Assembly: GCA_934693165.1 (NCBI GenBank)
Contig: CAKUUX010000008.1
Span: 1 to 64,000 of the forward strand
Direction of reading: 5' to 3'
Source of the DNA: an uncultured Candidatus Melainabacteria bacterium
Lineage (GTDB): Bacteria > Cyanobacteriota > Vampirovibrionia > Gastranaerophilales > Gastranaerophilaceae
Length of the DNA: 64,000 nucleotides
Part shown: piece after piece, positions 17,563 through 25,706 of the stretch
How positions within the stretch are numbered: position 1 is the first letter of the stretch
How the letters are laid out: every line of letters starts with the position of its first letter
Position numbers and translations under genes: made by a program
Notes under the pieces: model-generated
Told to the model about the DNA's origin: nothing
Database searches by the model: none
Seen by the model: only the letters and a program-made list of their open reading frames with translations

Positions 17563-18357
17563 CTATTCCGTTTGAATTGATAAATTCATAAATTCAATAT
17601 CATCGTAATCGATATATGCAGTTTCCATCATATTGTGACCTGTTTTTATAGTAAGTTCGTTTTTGCCATTATAAACAAGCATTGGTGGAATTTTTACACG
17701 CTGATTATCACCGTTCAAATGTAATTCAGAAATTTTTGAACCATTAACAAAAACTTCTACAGGCGAAGAATACGCAGTTGTTATACGGTTTTGACCAACT
17801 TTATTTGCAAGTTTTGTATCAAGACCTATCAATGTACCTATTACTATATAAATATTTTGGTTTGAGGATGTTTTATTTATAGAAAAAGATTTTGAATAAG
17901 ATGGGCCAACAGATTGAGCCTTAAATTCCGATGAATTTGCTGAATTATCCGAATACGCACCATCTCCAAGGTGGCATATTGTTGAATCAATCACGATATC
18001 CAATGGCTTTGATTTATCAATACCAACTATAATTGGTTTTGATAATGAATTTTGATTTAATGTTAGAGAGAATGGACGATAACCCTCTTTTGCAACAGCA
18101 AGAATAGAATTATCACGGACACGAGTTTTTAGCGAAAAATATCCGTTAGCATCCGTGTAGGTTGTATAATTTTCTTTTGGCAAAATAACTTTTGCATAAG
18201 GAATAGGAAGATTTGTAGCTGAATCAAAAATCTGGTTTTTAACAGGTTCTGTTTCTTTTACTCGTGCTGTTGAAACACCACCTTCAAGAGTTGCAGCATG
18301 AACAGATATGTATGAACAAATAAGCATTGCCAATGCTAAATAAAAAAGTTTACGCAT
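17563..18357 (-). CDS. Exported protein with carboxypeptidase-regulatory-like domain
   Basis: A 264-residue exported protein. The signal peptide spans residues 1-22 (…ISVHAATLEG). Residues ~40-110 read as a CarboxypepD_reg-like beta-sandwich ('IPYAKVILPKENYTTYTDAN' then GYFSL, and 'AVAKEGYRPF'). The second half is beta-rich with 'VEVFVNGSKI' and 'NGKNELTIKTGH', suggesting a galactose-binding-like fold. No catalytic residues; an adhesion or surface-scaffold role is inference. I start at the ATG at 18357 because GAGGGA lies five bases before it; a GTG at 18369 is possible but has no site. Confidence 0.65.
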   Translation of the reverse strand: MRKLFYLALAMLICSYISVHAATLEGGVSTARVKETEPVKNQIFDSATNLPIPYAKVILPKENYTTYTDANGYFSLKTRVRDNSILAVAKEGYRPFSLTLNQNSLSKPIIVGIDKSKPLDIVIDSTICHLGDGAYSDNSANSSEFKAQSVGPSYSKSFSINKTSSNQNIYIVIGTLIGLDTKLANKVGQNRITTAYSSPVEVFVNGSKISELHLNGDNQRVKIPPMLVYNGKNELTIKTGHNMMETAYIDYDDIEFMNLSIQTE

Positions 18358-18497
18358 AATTTCCCTCACTCACAAAAACAATATAATTGTTTTAGGAATA
18401 AAAATTCAGAGAAGAAAGTTTTAGAATATGGGATTAAAAAGTAAAGAAATAAATAATATTTGAAATTTGAAAATTTTTTGGTATGATAGATGTACAA

Positions 18498-18532
18498 AAG
18501 TAGGTTGGGTTTTCTAACCCGACAACACCACT
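18498..18532. repeat. Palindromic GTTGGGTT/AACCCGAC element
   Basis: 'AAGTAGGTTGGGTT' followed by TTCT and 'AACCCGACAACACC' forms a hairpin. 'GTAGGTTGGGTT' is a third type of short dispersed repeat in this window's intergenic DNA. Confidence 0.4.
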
Positions 18533-18533
18533 A

Positions 18534-18627
18534 AATATCACGCCGATGTGATGGCAAGGCGACCGAGAGGCTCACACGAAGTGGGACATGCGAGGGAAGC
18601 CAGTTGGATTAAACCAATTCCATCACA
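18534..18627 (+). repeat. Partial copy of tRNA-Leu 5' end with inverted repeat
   Basis: Positions 18534-18554 repeat exactly the 21 bases at 18656-18676 (upstream flank plus the tRNA-Leu 5' end). At 18614-18627, CCAATTCCATCACA is the reverse complement of tRNA bases 18669-18682. GTGATGG at 18548-18554 can therefore pair with CCATCAC at 18620-18626. The interior is GC-richer than its surroundings and not coding. This may be a degenerate structured repeat or leftovers of an integration event. Confidence 0.55.
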
Positions 18628-18663
18628 AAAGCAAAACAATTTGACAATTTAATACAATATCAC

Positions 18664-18747
18664 GCCGATGTGATGGAATTGGTAGACGTGCTAGACTCAA
18701 AATCTTGTGAGGGCAACCTCGTGCCGGTTCGACCCCGGCCATCGGCA
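18664..18747 (+). tRNA. tRNA-Leu (anticodon CAA)
   Basis: An 84-base class II tRNA. The acceptor stem GCCGATG pairs with CATCGGC, with discriminator A; CCA is not encoded. D-loop 'AATTGGTAGAC', anticodon loop CTCAAAA with CAA reading UUG codons, a long variable arm (GTGAGGGCAACCTC) and T-arm 'CCGGTTCGACCCCGG' all fit tRNA-Leu. The anticodon stem CTAGA/TCTTG has one T-T mismatch. A terminator follows ten bases later. Confidence 0.92.
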
Positions 18748-18756
18748 GATTTATTT

Positions 18757-18782
18757 AAAAGACTCCTTAGGGAGTCTTTTTT
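18757..18782 (+). terminator. Terminator of tRNA-Leu
   Basis: AAAAGACTCC/GGAGTCTTTT with a TTAG loop, then T-run. Confidence 0.85.
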
Positions 18783-18871
18783 AGTATAAAAACGGCACGA
18801 GGTTTATCGTATTCTATTGAAGTACGCAACCTAACGGTCGCTTAGTCGACTCCGGCCATCGGCAAATTTTT

Positions 18872-18898
18872 AAAGGACTTCGTAAGAAGTCCTTTTTT
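18872..18898 (+). terminator. Second-copy terminator in the duplication
   Basis: AAAGGACTTC/GAAGTCCTTT with GTAA loop and T-run. The stem sequence differs from the first copy but the position is the same. Confidence 0.75.
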
Positions 18899-18965
18899 AG
18901 TACACAAAATTGGCACGAAGTTTATCGTATTCTATTGAAGTACGCAACCAGTATTTTGTTTATAA

Positions 18966-18971
18966 TATAAT
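18966..18971 (+). promoter_or_regulatory. -10 element of leaderless promoter (sdaAB)
   Basis: TATAAT (overlapping another TATAAT at 18961) followed by ATTTAT and ATG at 18978. No Shine-Dalgarno is present. Confidence 0.6.
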
Positions 18972-18977
18972 ATTTAT

Positions 18978-19649
18978 ATGAAACAAAGTTCTTTATTTGA
19001 TGCAATAGCACCTATTATGATTGGTCCTTCTAGTTCACACACAGCAGGAGCAGTTAGATTGGGCTTGTTAGCGAGAAACATTTTTAATGATGAAATCAAA
19101 AAAATCACTTTCAAGTTATACAATTCGTACGCCCAAACAGGTTTTGGGCACGGCACAGACAAAGGTTTACTTGCAGGCGTTTTAGGGCTTAGCGTTGATG
19201 ACAAGAGAATTAAAAATATTTTTAACCTTCCTGATGCGCAAAATATCAATTACAGCTTTGAATACCTAGAAGATTTTAACAGACATCCAAATGCTGTTGA
19301 TTTTATTATTGAAAAAGACAATCAAAAAATGCTAATCTCTGGAGATTCTGTTGGAGCTGGCAATATTAGAATTACCAAAATCAATGAATTTTCAGTAAAC
19401 CTAGCAGGAGATTATAATTCTCTAATCCTTAATTATAAAGACGTAACAGGTATGATTTCAAAAGTTACAGAAATCATTCAGAATGAAAATATAAATATAG
19501 CTTCTCTTATTTGCGAAAGAAATGCAAAAGGTGAAGATGCATCAATGTGTATTTGTATAGATGGAAACTTAAACAACGCTATGATTGAAAAAATCAAACA
19601 AATTCCTGATATATATTTTGTAAGAAACGTTTCAAAATTGGAAAATTAA
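18978..19649 (+). CDS. sdaAB: L-serine dehydratase, beta subunit
   Basis: A 223-residue subunit of the iron-sulfur L-serine deaminase (Ser to pyruvate plus ammonia). The N-terminal 'IGPSSSHTAGAVRLG' is diagnostic. Residues ~148-220 are an ACT domain ('VTGMISKVTEIIQNENINIA'), probably a Ser-binding regulatory site. This is the two-subunit form of Firmicutes and relatives; the [4Fe-4S] domain is in the alpha subunit, two bases downstream. The start is leaderless by sequence. Confidence 0.95.
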   Translation: MKQSSLFDAIAPIMIGPSSSHTAGAVRLGLLARNIFNDEIKKITFKLYNSYAQTGFGHGTDKGLLAGVLGLSVDDKRIKNIFNLPDAQNINYSFEYLEDFNRHPNAVDFIIEKDNQKMLISGDSVGAGNIRITKINEFSVNLAGDYNSLILNYKDVTGMISKVTEIIQNENINIASLICERNAKGEDASMCICIDGNLNNAMIEKIKQIPDIYFVRNVSKLEN

Positions 19650-19651
19650 TT

Positions 19652-20557
19652 ATGATAAAAGATATTAGAACATTCGAAGATTTGGCAACAACTTGCTCTG
19701 AGCAAGAAAAAACAATCTACGAGATATTTCAAGAAAGAGAATCAAAGCTTCAAGAAATAGATATCCTTGATGTAAGAGTAAAAGTTAAAAAATCGCTTGA
19801 CGCAATGAAGGATGCCATAAGAACAGGTTTAATTTCTCGTGAAAAATCAATAAGCCAACAATGTGGTGATGATTGCGTAAGATTAGACAAACGTTTCAGC
19901 GAAAGACCTGCGATTTTTGGAAAATCTTTTGAAAAAATCACAACTTATGCTCTTGCAACAATCGAAGAAAACTTAAGAATGGGTAAAATAGTAGCGTGTC
20001 CTACTGCAGGTTCTTGTGGAATAGTTCCATCTGTAATTATTGGAATAAGCGAAGAATACGATTTTGACGAAGAAACACAAATAAACGCACTAATCACTGC
20101 AGGCGCAATAGCAACAATAATTTCGTACAGAATAGCACTTGCAGGTGCAGTTGCAGGATGCCAAGCAGAATGTGGCGTAGCGTCAGCAATGAGCGCAGGC
20201 GCATTAACACAAATGTTCGGTGGAAATACAGAACAAATTCTAAATGCCGTTGCGCTATGCCTAAAAAATATAATGGGCTTAACTTGTGATCCTGTGGCTG
20301 GACTTGTTGAAATACCTTGTGTTAAAAGAAATCCTTTTTTAGCTATAAATGCAGTTACAGCTTATGAATTAGCAATTTCTGATATAAAAAGCAAAATCCC
20401 TATTGACGAAGTTGTTGACGCAATGATGCAAACTGGTGAACTTATGTCACCAATGTTAAAAGAATGTTCTCAAGCTGGACTTGCAAAGACAAAAACAGCT
20501 TTAAAAATAGAAAAAGATTTAAAAATTTATTCTGAAAATTCTAAAAACACTTTGTAA
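19652..20557 (+). CDS. sdaAA: L-serine dehydratase, alpha subunit (iron-sulfur)
   Basis: A 301-residue catalytic subunit. 'PTAGSCGIVPSVI' near residue 119, 'LTCDPVAGLVEIPCVKRN' near 212 and other conserved Cys provide the [4Fe-4S] cluster ligands and Ser-binding loop. It starts two bases after sdaAB. The gene ends 'KNTL' then TAA, and the next bases (20560 on) are the middle of a cupin gene, so a deletion or rearrangement has joined sdaAA's end to a foreign fragment; whether sdaAA's own C-terminus is affected cannot be told from length alone (usual ~290). Confidence 0.95.
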   Translation: MIKDIRTFEDLATTCSEQEKTIYEIFQERESKLQEIDILDVRVKVKKSLDAMKDAIRTGLISREKSISQQCGDDCVRLDKRFSERPAIFGKSFEKITTYALATIEENLRMGKIVACPTAGSCGIVPSVIIGISEEYDFDEETQINALITAGAIATIISYRIALAGAVAGCQAECGVASAMSAGALTQMFGGNTEQILNAVALCLKNIMGLTCDPVAGLVEIPCVKRNPFLAINAVTAYELAISDIKSKIPIDEVVDAMMQTGELMSPMLKECSQAGLAKTKTALKIEKDLKIYSENSKNTL

Positions 20558-20559
20558 TA

Positions 20560-20775
20560 GTTGTTGGGGGTCGTGGATATTACCAAGAATGGGGTAAAGA
20601 ACCTGAAGAGTTAAATGTTGGCGACATCGTAAATATTCCAGCAGGTGTAAAACACTGGCACGGCTCAGCTCCAGATAGTTGGTTCTCTCATATTACCGTA
20701 GAAGTTGAAGGTACAGAAACTTCTAACGAATGGCTAGAACCAGTGACAGACGAAGAATATAACAAATTAAAATAA
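20560..20775 (+). pseudogene. Cupin-domain gene remnant (5'-truncated)
   Basis: An open frame of 71 codons with no start codon or ribosome site, translating to cupin sequence: 'LNVGDIVNIPAGVKHWHGSA' then 'SWFSHITVEV' and 'SNEWLEPVTDEEY'. This is the C-terminal half of a small cupin such as those seen with carboxymuconolactone-decarboxylase-like proteins. The N-terminal half is missing; the fragment begins two bases after the sdaAA stop codon. It could be read only by readthrough, frameshift or fusion, so I call it a remnant. Confidence 0.8.
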
Positions 20776-20792
20776 AAATACGACTTAACTAT

Positions 20793-20832
20793 AAAAAAGA
20801 GATAAAATGAATTTTCATTTTATCTCTTTTTC
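20793..20832. terminator. Bidirectional terminator
   Basis: A 17-base stem, AAAAAGAGATAAAATGA with TCATTTTATCTCTTTTT, and a four-base loop between converging units. Confidence 0.85.
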
Positions 20833-20839
20833 TTTTTTA

Positions 20840-21802
20840 TTAATAATTATTTAAATTAGCTTGTAACTCTTTTTTATATTCATCCTTCAAGCTTTTTGGA
20901 GCAAGAATTTTGCAACTTGTACCCCACTTGAATACGTGCCAAATAATTTCCTTACTTCCACTAGCTTTAAATTTTACAGTGTAAGTTCCATCCTCATTCC
21001 AAGTTCCCTTTTGAGTTGGGTGAAAGTTGTATTGACTCGCTTCTTGCGCTGTTTCTTTATCAAAAAGCAATTTAACGTTCAAAATTTCACCATGATAAAC
21101 CCCAAAAGACAGATTTGTATATTTTTGCAAATCAAAATTACCTTTATCAAAAGATTTATCTGTAAGTTTTAAATCATCAAATTTATGAAGCAAATAGTTA
21201 TAAATGCCATCACCTTTTGTTTTTTCACGAGCAACAAGATATATCTTATCGCCATAAATCATACCTAAAGGTTCAATAATTCTTTTCTTTTCATGATAAA
21301 TACCCTCAACAATTTTAGAGTGTTGAACAGCTTGCCTAATAACATTCAAAGCATCTATACCAATTTTATACTGAGGCATTTGTCTAACAGCATAACCCTC
21401 TGTTTGCATAATAAGTTCAATATTTTCCTCAACTTTATTAGCATTTTTTTTGTTAAAAGCTTTTATCTTTTCTACTGTTTTACCTAGTTCATCTTTCATC
21501 TCTTTATTTGTTGTTCTGCGTTGACATTGTTCAATATTTGCAACCTCTTTTGGAGTAAAAGTCACAAAATTAGAGATAGAATAATTTATAAAACCCCAGT
21601 GTTTTTGAGAATCGTCTGTTTCAATTTCATCTATTTGAGGAAAAATGTTTGTAAGACTATCTCTCATTCTCTCTGCAGTTCTACGAGAAACATTATAACG
21701 TTCAGAAATTTCGCTAAGCGTAACACCTTGAATTTTTGATGACATAAAAATAGCTAAATCTAATATGTCAGAAACTCTTGAATATCTTGGTTTATCGTTC
21801 AT
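20840..21802 (-). CDS. WYL-domain transcriptional regulator (YafY type)
   Basis: A 320-residue regulator. An N-terminal DeoR-like winged helix ('LSEISERYNVSRRTAERMRD', residues ~25-45) is followed by a WYL domain at ~165-235 ('IIEPLGMIYGDKIYLVARE') and a C-terminal WCX-type extension. WYL domains bind nucleic acid or nucleotide ligands in several DNA-damage and defence regulators; the target here is unknown. No defence genes are adjacent. GAGGTGA ribosome site before the ATG at 21802. It is divergent from the ClC gene, 102 bases apart. Confidence 0.87.
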   Translation of the reverse strand: MNDKPRYSRVSDILDLAIFMSSKIQGVTLSEISERYNVSRRTAERMRDSLTNIFPQIDEIETDDSQKHWGFINYSISNFVTFTPKEVANIEQCQRRTTNKEMKDELGKTVEKIKAFNKKNANKVEENIELIMQTEGYAVRQMPQYKIGIDALNVIRQAVQHSKIVEGIYHEKKRIIEPLGMIYGDKIYLVAREKTKGDGIYNYLLHKFDDLKLTDKSFDKGNFDLQKYTNLSFGVYHGEILNVKLLFDKETAQEASQYNFHPTQKGTWNEDGTYTVKFKASGSKEIIWHVFKWGTSCKILAPKSLKDEYKKELQANLNNY

Positions 21803-21892
21803 AAAATCACCTCACATTTATTCTAACATAATGACCAAATTTGTCGCAACATTTCAATATTTCGTTTACAAAACAAAATCTTTTTCTCGTTG

Positions 21893-21898
21893 TATAAT
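21893..21898 (+). promoter_or_regulatory. -10 element of leaderless promoter (ClC)
   Basis: TATAAT followed by AACTC plus one A (six bases) and ATG at 21905. Confidence 0.55.
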
Positions 21899-21904
21899 AA
21901 ACTC

Positions 21905-23569
21905 ATGGAAAGTATTCATCTTAATTTTAACAACATTTTCAAAGGACTTCTAAAAAGCAAAATAATCTTACAAGCAATACTTGTAGGACTTATTTCAGGA
22001 GGCTTAGTTGTTTTATTTAAGTTATCTATAACAGAATTATTTGAATTTATTCAAAAATCAACTTCGCATATTCAAATTTTATTTCCTTTAATTATGGCTC
22101 TTGGTGGACTTCTTTCAGGATATTTAGTCTACAAATTTGCACCAGAAGCTAAGGGTAGTGGAATACCTTATGTAAAAGCAAGCCTTTTGCACCTTGGGAA
22201 CCTAACAAGAGTGCGCAGTATTTTTGTTAAATTTTTTGGAGGTATAGCTTCAATCGGAACAGGGATGTCACTAGGTAGAGAAGGACCAAGTGTTCAACTC
22301 GGAGCAGGAAGTGGAGCATTAATAGGAAAACTTTTCAAACTTTCTGGAACAGATAAAGACAAATTAATTTCTGCAGGTGCAGGTAGCGCAATTGCTGCAA
22401 CTTTTAATGCTCCAATTGCAGGAACAATTTTTGTACTAGAAGAACTTATGCAAAAATTTAATTCTTCTATTCTTTTTCCTGTTCTGGTTTCAACAGTTGT
22501 AGCTTCAAGTTTAACTAGATTTTTGTTAGGGAATAACACATCCTTTCTAATTCCAACATTGGATGAAAGAACTTCTATAAACATTTTTGTATGTTTAATT
22601 GTAGGAATTATTAGTGGAATACTTGGAGTTATTTTTTCAAAACTTATTCATTTCAACAATGATTTATTCTTAAAAATAAAAATCAAACCGTACTTTAAAC
22701 CAATGATTGCAGGATTTTTTGTAGGAATAATCGGGCTATTTTTACCACTGGTTCTTGGTAGTGGAAATAGTAGCGTAGATATTTTACTCCAAAATAAAAT
22801 CCCAATCATTTTAGTATCACTGGTATTTTTATTTAAATTTCTTGTAACACCTTTCTGTTTCGGTTCAGGCGCTGTCGGTGGAATATTTTTACCTATGCTA
22901 ATGCTAGGCGCATATCTAGGTTATATTTGTGGATTTATTTCAAATTATTTTGGATTAGAAATAAATCTTGTCGCAATATCTTTAATTGGTATGGCATCAT
23001 TTTTGTCAGCCGTTGCAAGAACTCCAATTACTGCAACTGTTATGGTTTTTGAAATGACAGGAGGATACAATTTTATTCTTCCGATTATGCTTTCTTGCGC
23101 AGTTGCTGACTTGGTTGCAGAAAAACTTCACCATAAACCTATTTATTCAGAATTAATTGTAAATCAGGTTAAAAACTCTGATTCTGCAAAGGTATTAGAA
23201 AACAAAATTGTTGCTGAAATTATGCAAAAAGAAGTTGAAATAATATCAGAAGATTTGTCAATAAAAGATGCCCTAAAAGAAATGAGTGAAGAAAAACATA
23301 GTTTTTGTCCTGTTATAAATTCAAAAAACCAACTAATCGGAGCTATTTTAAAAAGTGACATTGAGGATGTTTTGATTAATTGTGGAAACAAAGATTTGAA
23401 GGTTAAAGACATAATGGAAACAAACATCATAACTGCAGAAGCAGACTTAAATTTATACACATTATATTTTAGACTCCACGCAAACAATTGTGACAAAGCA
23501 ATCGTAATCAATAATGAAGGAAAAGTTTTGGGAATTGTTTCTCGCTACGATATTCAAGAAGTTTTATAG
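21905..23569 (+). CDS. ClC-family chloride channel/H+ antiporter with CBS pair
   Basis: A 554-residue membrane protein. The selectivity-filter motifs are intact: 'GSGIPYVKA' near residue 90, 'GREGPSVQLG' near 130 (gating Glu) and 'GSGAVGGIFLPM' near 325. About ten membrane helices end near residue 410; the last ~130 residues are two CBS domains (nucleotide-sensing), with 'AEIMQKEVEIISEDLSIKDA' and 'VKDIMETNIITAEAD'. Whether it is a channel or an antiporter cannot be fixed from the motifs. I start at ATG 21905, six bases after a TATAAT; a TTG at 21890 would lie inside the promoter. Its 3' end overlaps the convergent epimerase gene by six bases. Confidence 0.92.
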   Translation: MESIHLNFNNIFKGLLKSKIILQAILVGLISGGLVVLFKLSITELFEFIQKSTSHIQILFPLIMALGGLLSGYLVYKFAPEAKGSGIPYVKASLLHLGNLTRVRSIFVKFFGGIASIGTGMSLGREGPSVQLGAGSGALIGKLFKLSGTDKDKLISAGAGSAIAATFNAPIAGTIFVLEELMQKFNSSILFPVLVSTVVASSLTRFLLGNNTSFLIPTLDERTSINIFVCLIVGIISGILGVIFSKLIHFNNDLFLKIKIKPYFKPMIAGFFVGIIGLFLPLVLGSGNSSVDILLQNKIPIILVSLVFLFKFLVTPFCFGSGAVGGIFLPMLMLGAYLGYICGFISNYFGLEINLVAISLIGMASFLSAVARTPITATVMVFEMTGGYNFILPIMLSCAVADLVAEKLHHKPIYSELIVNQVKNSDSAKVLENKIVAEIMQKEVEIISEDLSIKDALKEMSEEKHSFCPVINSKNQLIGAILKSDIEDVLINCGNKDLKVKDIMETNIITAEADLNLYTLYFRLHANNCDKAIVINNEGKVLGIVSRYDIQEVL

Positions 23570-24409
23570 AGAAGTTTTTATATAATCGTACAAAAGTTTT
23601 AATCCATCTTTCATTTCTGTAAATTTAAAATCTTTTATTTCTGAAAGAAGTCTTGAATTATCTCCTGTATATTCGTTACCCAAATCAGGATTTTTTACTG
23701 TAATTTCTGATTTAAAATCGCTAAAGGTATTTACAATTTCAGAAATAGTTCTTAAATCAATTGATTTTGATGGAGTAACATTTATTATGTTATTTTTTGC
23801 AGGATTTTTAATAAAATATTCTACAATTCTGCATAAATCCTCAATAAACAAGTAATCAAAAATGACATTTTGATTAATTTCAATTTTTTCTTTTTTTAAA
23901 TTTTGAGTAATTGCATAAGTCGGAAATCTATTTTCTTTTTCTCCATATCCATAACATGCAAAAATAGTTAGACAAACCACATCTTTTCTATTTTTAATAC
24001 GCTCAACAATCATTTTTTTTGATTTGCCGTACAAATCATAAGGATTACAGCTTTCAACAGCCTCTTCTTTTGCTTTTACGATAGGTTTTGATTTATCATA
24101 CATTGCACCTGACGAAAACAATATCATGCCAGTATTTTCATTTTTTGAAGCCAATAAATTATCAACCATTTTTAAATTTTCATCAACGGTTGTATCCTTA
24201 TCTTGAATACCTCTAGCACCACCTACAGAAGCACAATGAATAATAAAATCAATACTATTATTTTCAAAATATTTTTTAATAGAATTTGCATCTGTGCAAT
24301 CTAATTCATAACTTCTTGGAGTTAAAAGTTTATACTTATCTTCAAAAAATCTTTTTAAATTTTTACCAACAAACCCACCTGAACCTGTAATCAAAATGTT
24401 TTCAATCAT
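23564..24409 (-). CDS. NAD-dependent epimerase/dehydratase (extended SDR)
   Basis: A 281-residue protein. 'ILITGSGGFVGKNL' is the Rossmann GxxGxxG nucleotide loop, 'DLYGKSKKMIVE' holds the Tyr-x3-Lys catalytic pair and 'FSSGAMYD' supplies the Ser. It fits nucleotide-sugar epimerases/dehydratases such as GDP-fucose synthase relatives. It is the last gene of the glycan operon, two bases after the GT2 gene, so it likely finishes a nucleotide sugar used by those transferases. Confidence 0.85.
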   Translation of the reverse strand: MIENILITGSGGFVGKNLKRFFEDKYKLLTPRSYELDCTDANSIKKYFENNSIDFIIHCASVGGARGIQDKDTTVDENLKMVDNLLASKNENTGMILFSSGAMYDKSKPIVKAKEEAVESCNPYDLYGKSKKMIVERIKNRKDVVCLTIFACYGYGEKENRFPTYAITQNLKKEKIEINQNVIFDYLFIEDLCRIVEYFIKNPAKNNIINVTPSKSIDLRTISEIVNTFSDFKSEITVKNPDLGNEYTGDNSRLLSEIKDFKFTEMKDGLKLLYDYIKTSL

Positions 24410-24410
24410 G

Positions 24411-25706
24411 TTAAACCCTCAACGCATATTTAATGCTAGATTTAATTAACGAATAGCATTTTTTATTAATGCCTTTTTCTTTTAAACTTTTTTCGATTTT
24501 TTTGTATTCTTTAAGCGCAAATAAAATTACATCAAAGTCAACATTCGCAATATCTTCAGGTTTAATAATTTTTATATTATTAAAATATTCATCTTCAGAA
24601 TTTTCAAACCTTCTATCAGAAATACCCACGACATTCAATTTTGATAAATCATAATTTTCAAATAAGATTTTTGAAACTAAACCTGCGCCATAAATCAAAA
24701 CTTTTTTATTTTTTAGACGTTTCGATAACCTATTTATATAGTCTTTTTCATTGATTGCAGACAAATATCTTGTCCAACCGTTTTCGTATCTCAAAAACCA
24801 ATATTTATAATTTTTAAAAGATAATTTTACAGCAATAAAAGCCAAGATAAATCTAATTTTTTGACTAAAACTTAGTATTCTATAAATCTGAGATAAGTTG
24901 TAAGAATAACCGTTTTCATACAAATTATTATAAATAATTATAGACATAAAAAGTTCGAACAAGTTTTTATGAAAATGTTTTAGGTTATCAATAATACTAA
25001 TTTGATTTTTTCTGTCTGTAATAAGTTCTATAGAATTAAAAAATCCAACTGACCAAAACATTTTTTTACGAGAAAGAGGAACAGTAGAAACATCTCTATC
25101 TCTAACGTAAGTCATTTCCAATTCTGGATTTACCCCGATTTCGACAATATTTTTACTTACAATAAAAGTTTCTTTATTTTCATTTATGATTTTTGCCATA
25201 ATCGCCAAATGAGGAAACATAAATCTAATGTTGTCGTACATATTTGCAACAACAGAATTTGTTATATTTTTTATTTTGTAAATACAAGATGGCGCAAAAT
25301 TTGCTTCGTGAAAGATTTCTGAAATATTATTTTTACAATGTCTAATCAAAATAGCGTCATAATCAGAATTTATAGCTGTTTCAACTTCATTCCAAGCATT
25401 CCAATTATATGTATCATTATCACAAATTACCCAGATATAATCTTTGTTTAAAAATTCAGTGTATGCTTTTGTGATATTTGCATTACCACCAATATTAATT
25501 TTGTTTTGAACATGAGTTAAATTATTATGTCTAGTACAAAAATCATTGATTAACTCTGTTGAACCGTCTGTTGAATCATTGTTCAAAATAGTTATATCAA
25601 AATCTTTGATAGGAGAAGTTTCTAAAAAAAGCTGATTTAGAGTTTTTTCGAGAAAATCTTTTCTGTTGTATGTTACTAAAACAATTTGTAATTTATCTTT
25701 AATCAT
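24411..25706 (-). CDS. GT2 glycosyltransferase with C-terminal Rossmann-like module
   Basis: A 431-residue protein. The GT-A fold begins 'VLVTYNRKDFLEKTLNQLF', with 'NDSTDGSTELI' and 'VICDNDTYNW' (DxD-like Asp-Asn-Asp) typical of family 2. After ~330 residues comes 'KKVLIYGAGLVSKILFENYD', then 'VVGISDRRFEN' and 'FDVILFALK', a Rossmann-like module also found in two other proteins of this locus (25706-28387 and twice in 33428-34198). It overlaps the upstream gene by one base. Acceptor and donor are unknown. Confidence 0.83.
   Translation of the reverse strand: MIKDKLQIVLVTYNRKDFLEKTLNQLFLETSPIKDFDITILNNDSTDGSTELINDFCTRHNNLTHVQNKINIGGNANITKAYTEFLNKDYIWVICDNDTYNWNAWNEVETAINSDYDAILIRHCKNNISEIFHEANFAPSCIYKIKNITNSVVANMYDNIRFMFPHLAIMAKIINENKETFIVSKNIVEIGVNPELEMTYVRDRDVSTVPLSRKKMFWSVGFFNSIELITDRKNQISIIDNLKHFHKNLFELFMSIIIYNNLYENGYSYNLSQIYRILSFSQKIRFILAFIAVKLSFKNYKYWFLRYENGWTRYLSAINEKDYINRLSKRLKNKKVLIYGAGLVSKILFENYDLSKLNVVGISDRRFENSEDEYFNNIKIIKPEDIANVDFDVILFALKEYKKIEKSLKEKGINKKCYSLIKSSIKYALRV

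Larger units (their letters stand above)
18731..18949 (+). repeat. Tandem ~118-bp duplication of tRNA-Leu 3' end
   Basis: The unit runs from the tRNA T-arm through a terminator to a 38-base tail. 18731-18747 recurs at 18848-18864 with one mismatch; each is followed by a hairpin terminator; the tail starting GGCACGAGGTTTATCG at 18794-18831 recurs at 18912-18949 with one mismatch. The second copy lacks the rest of the tRNA. Duplicated tRNA 3' ends are the usual footprint of tRNA-targeted integration, but plain tandem duplication explains it too. Confidence 0.7.

Noticed and set aside
18534..18627. Possible second tRNA gene
   Set aside because: Only the 5' end matches tRNA-Leu; there is no anticodon arm, T-arm or closing acceptor strand.
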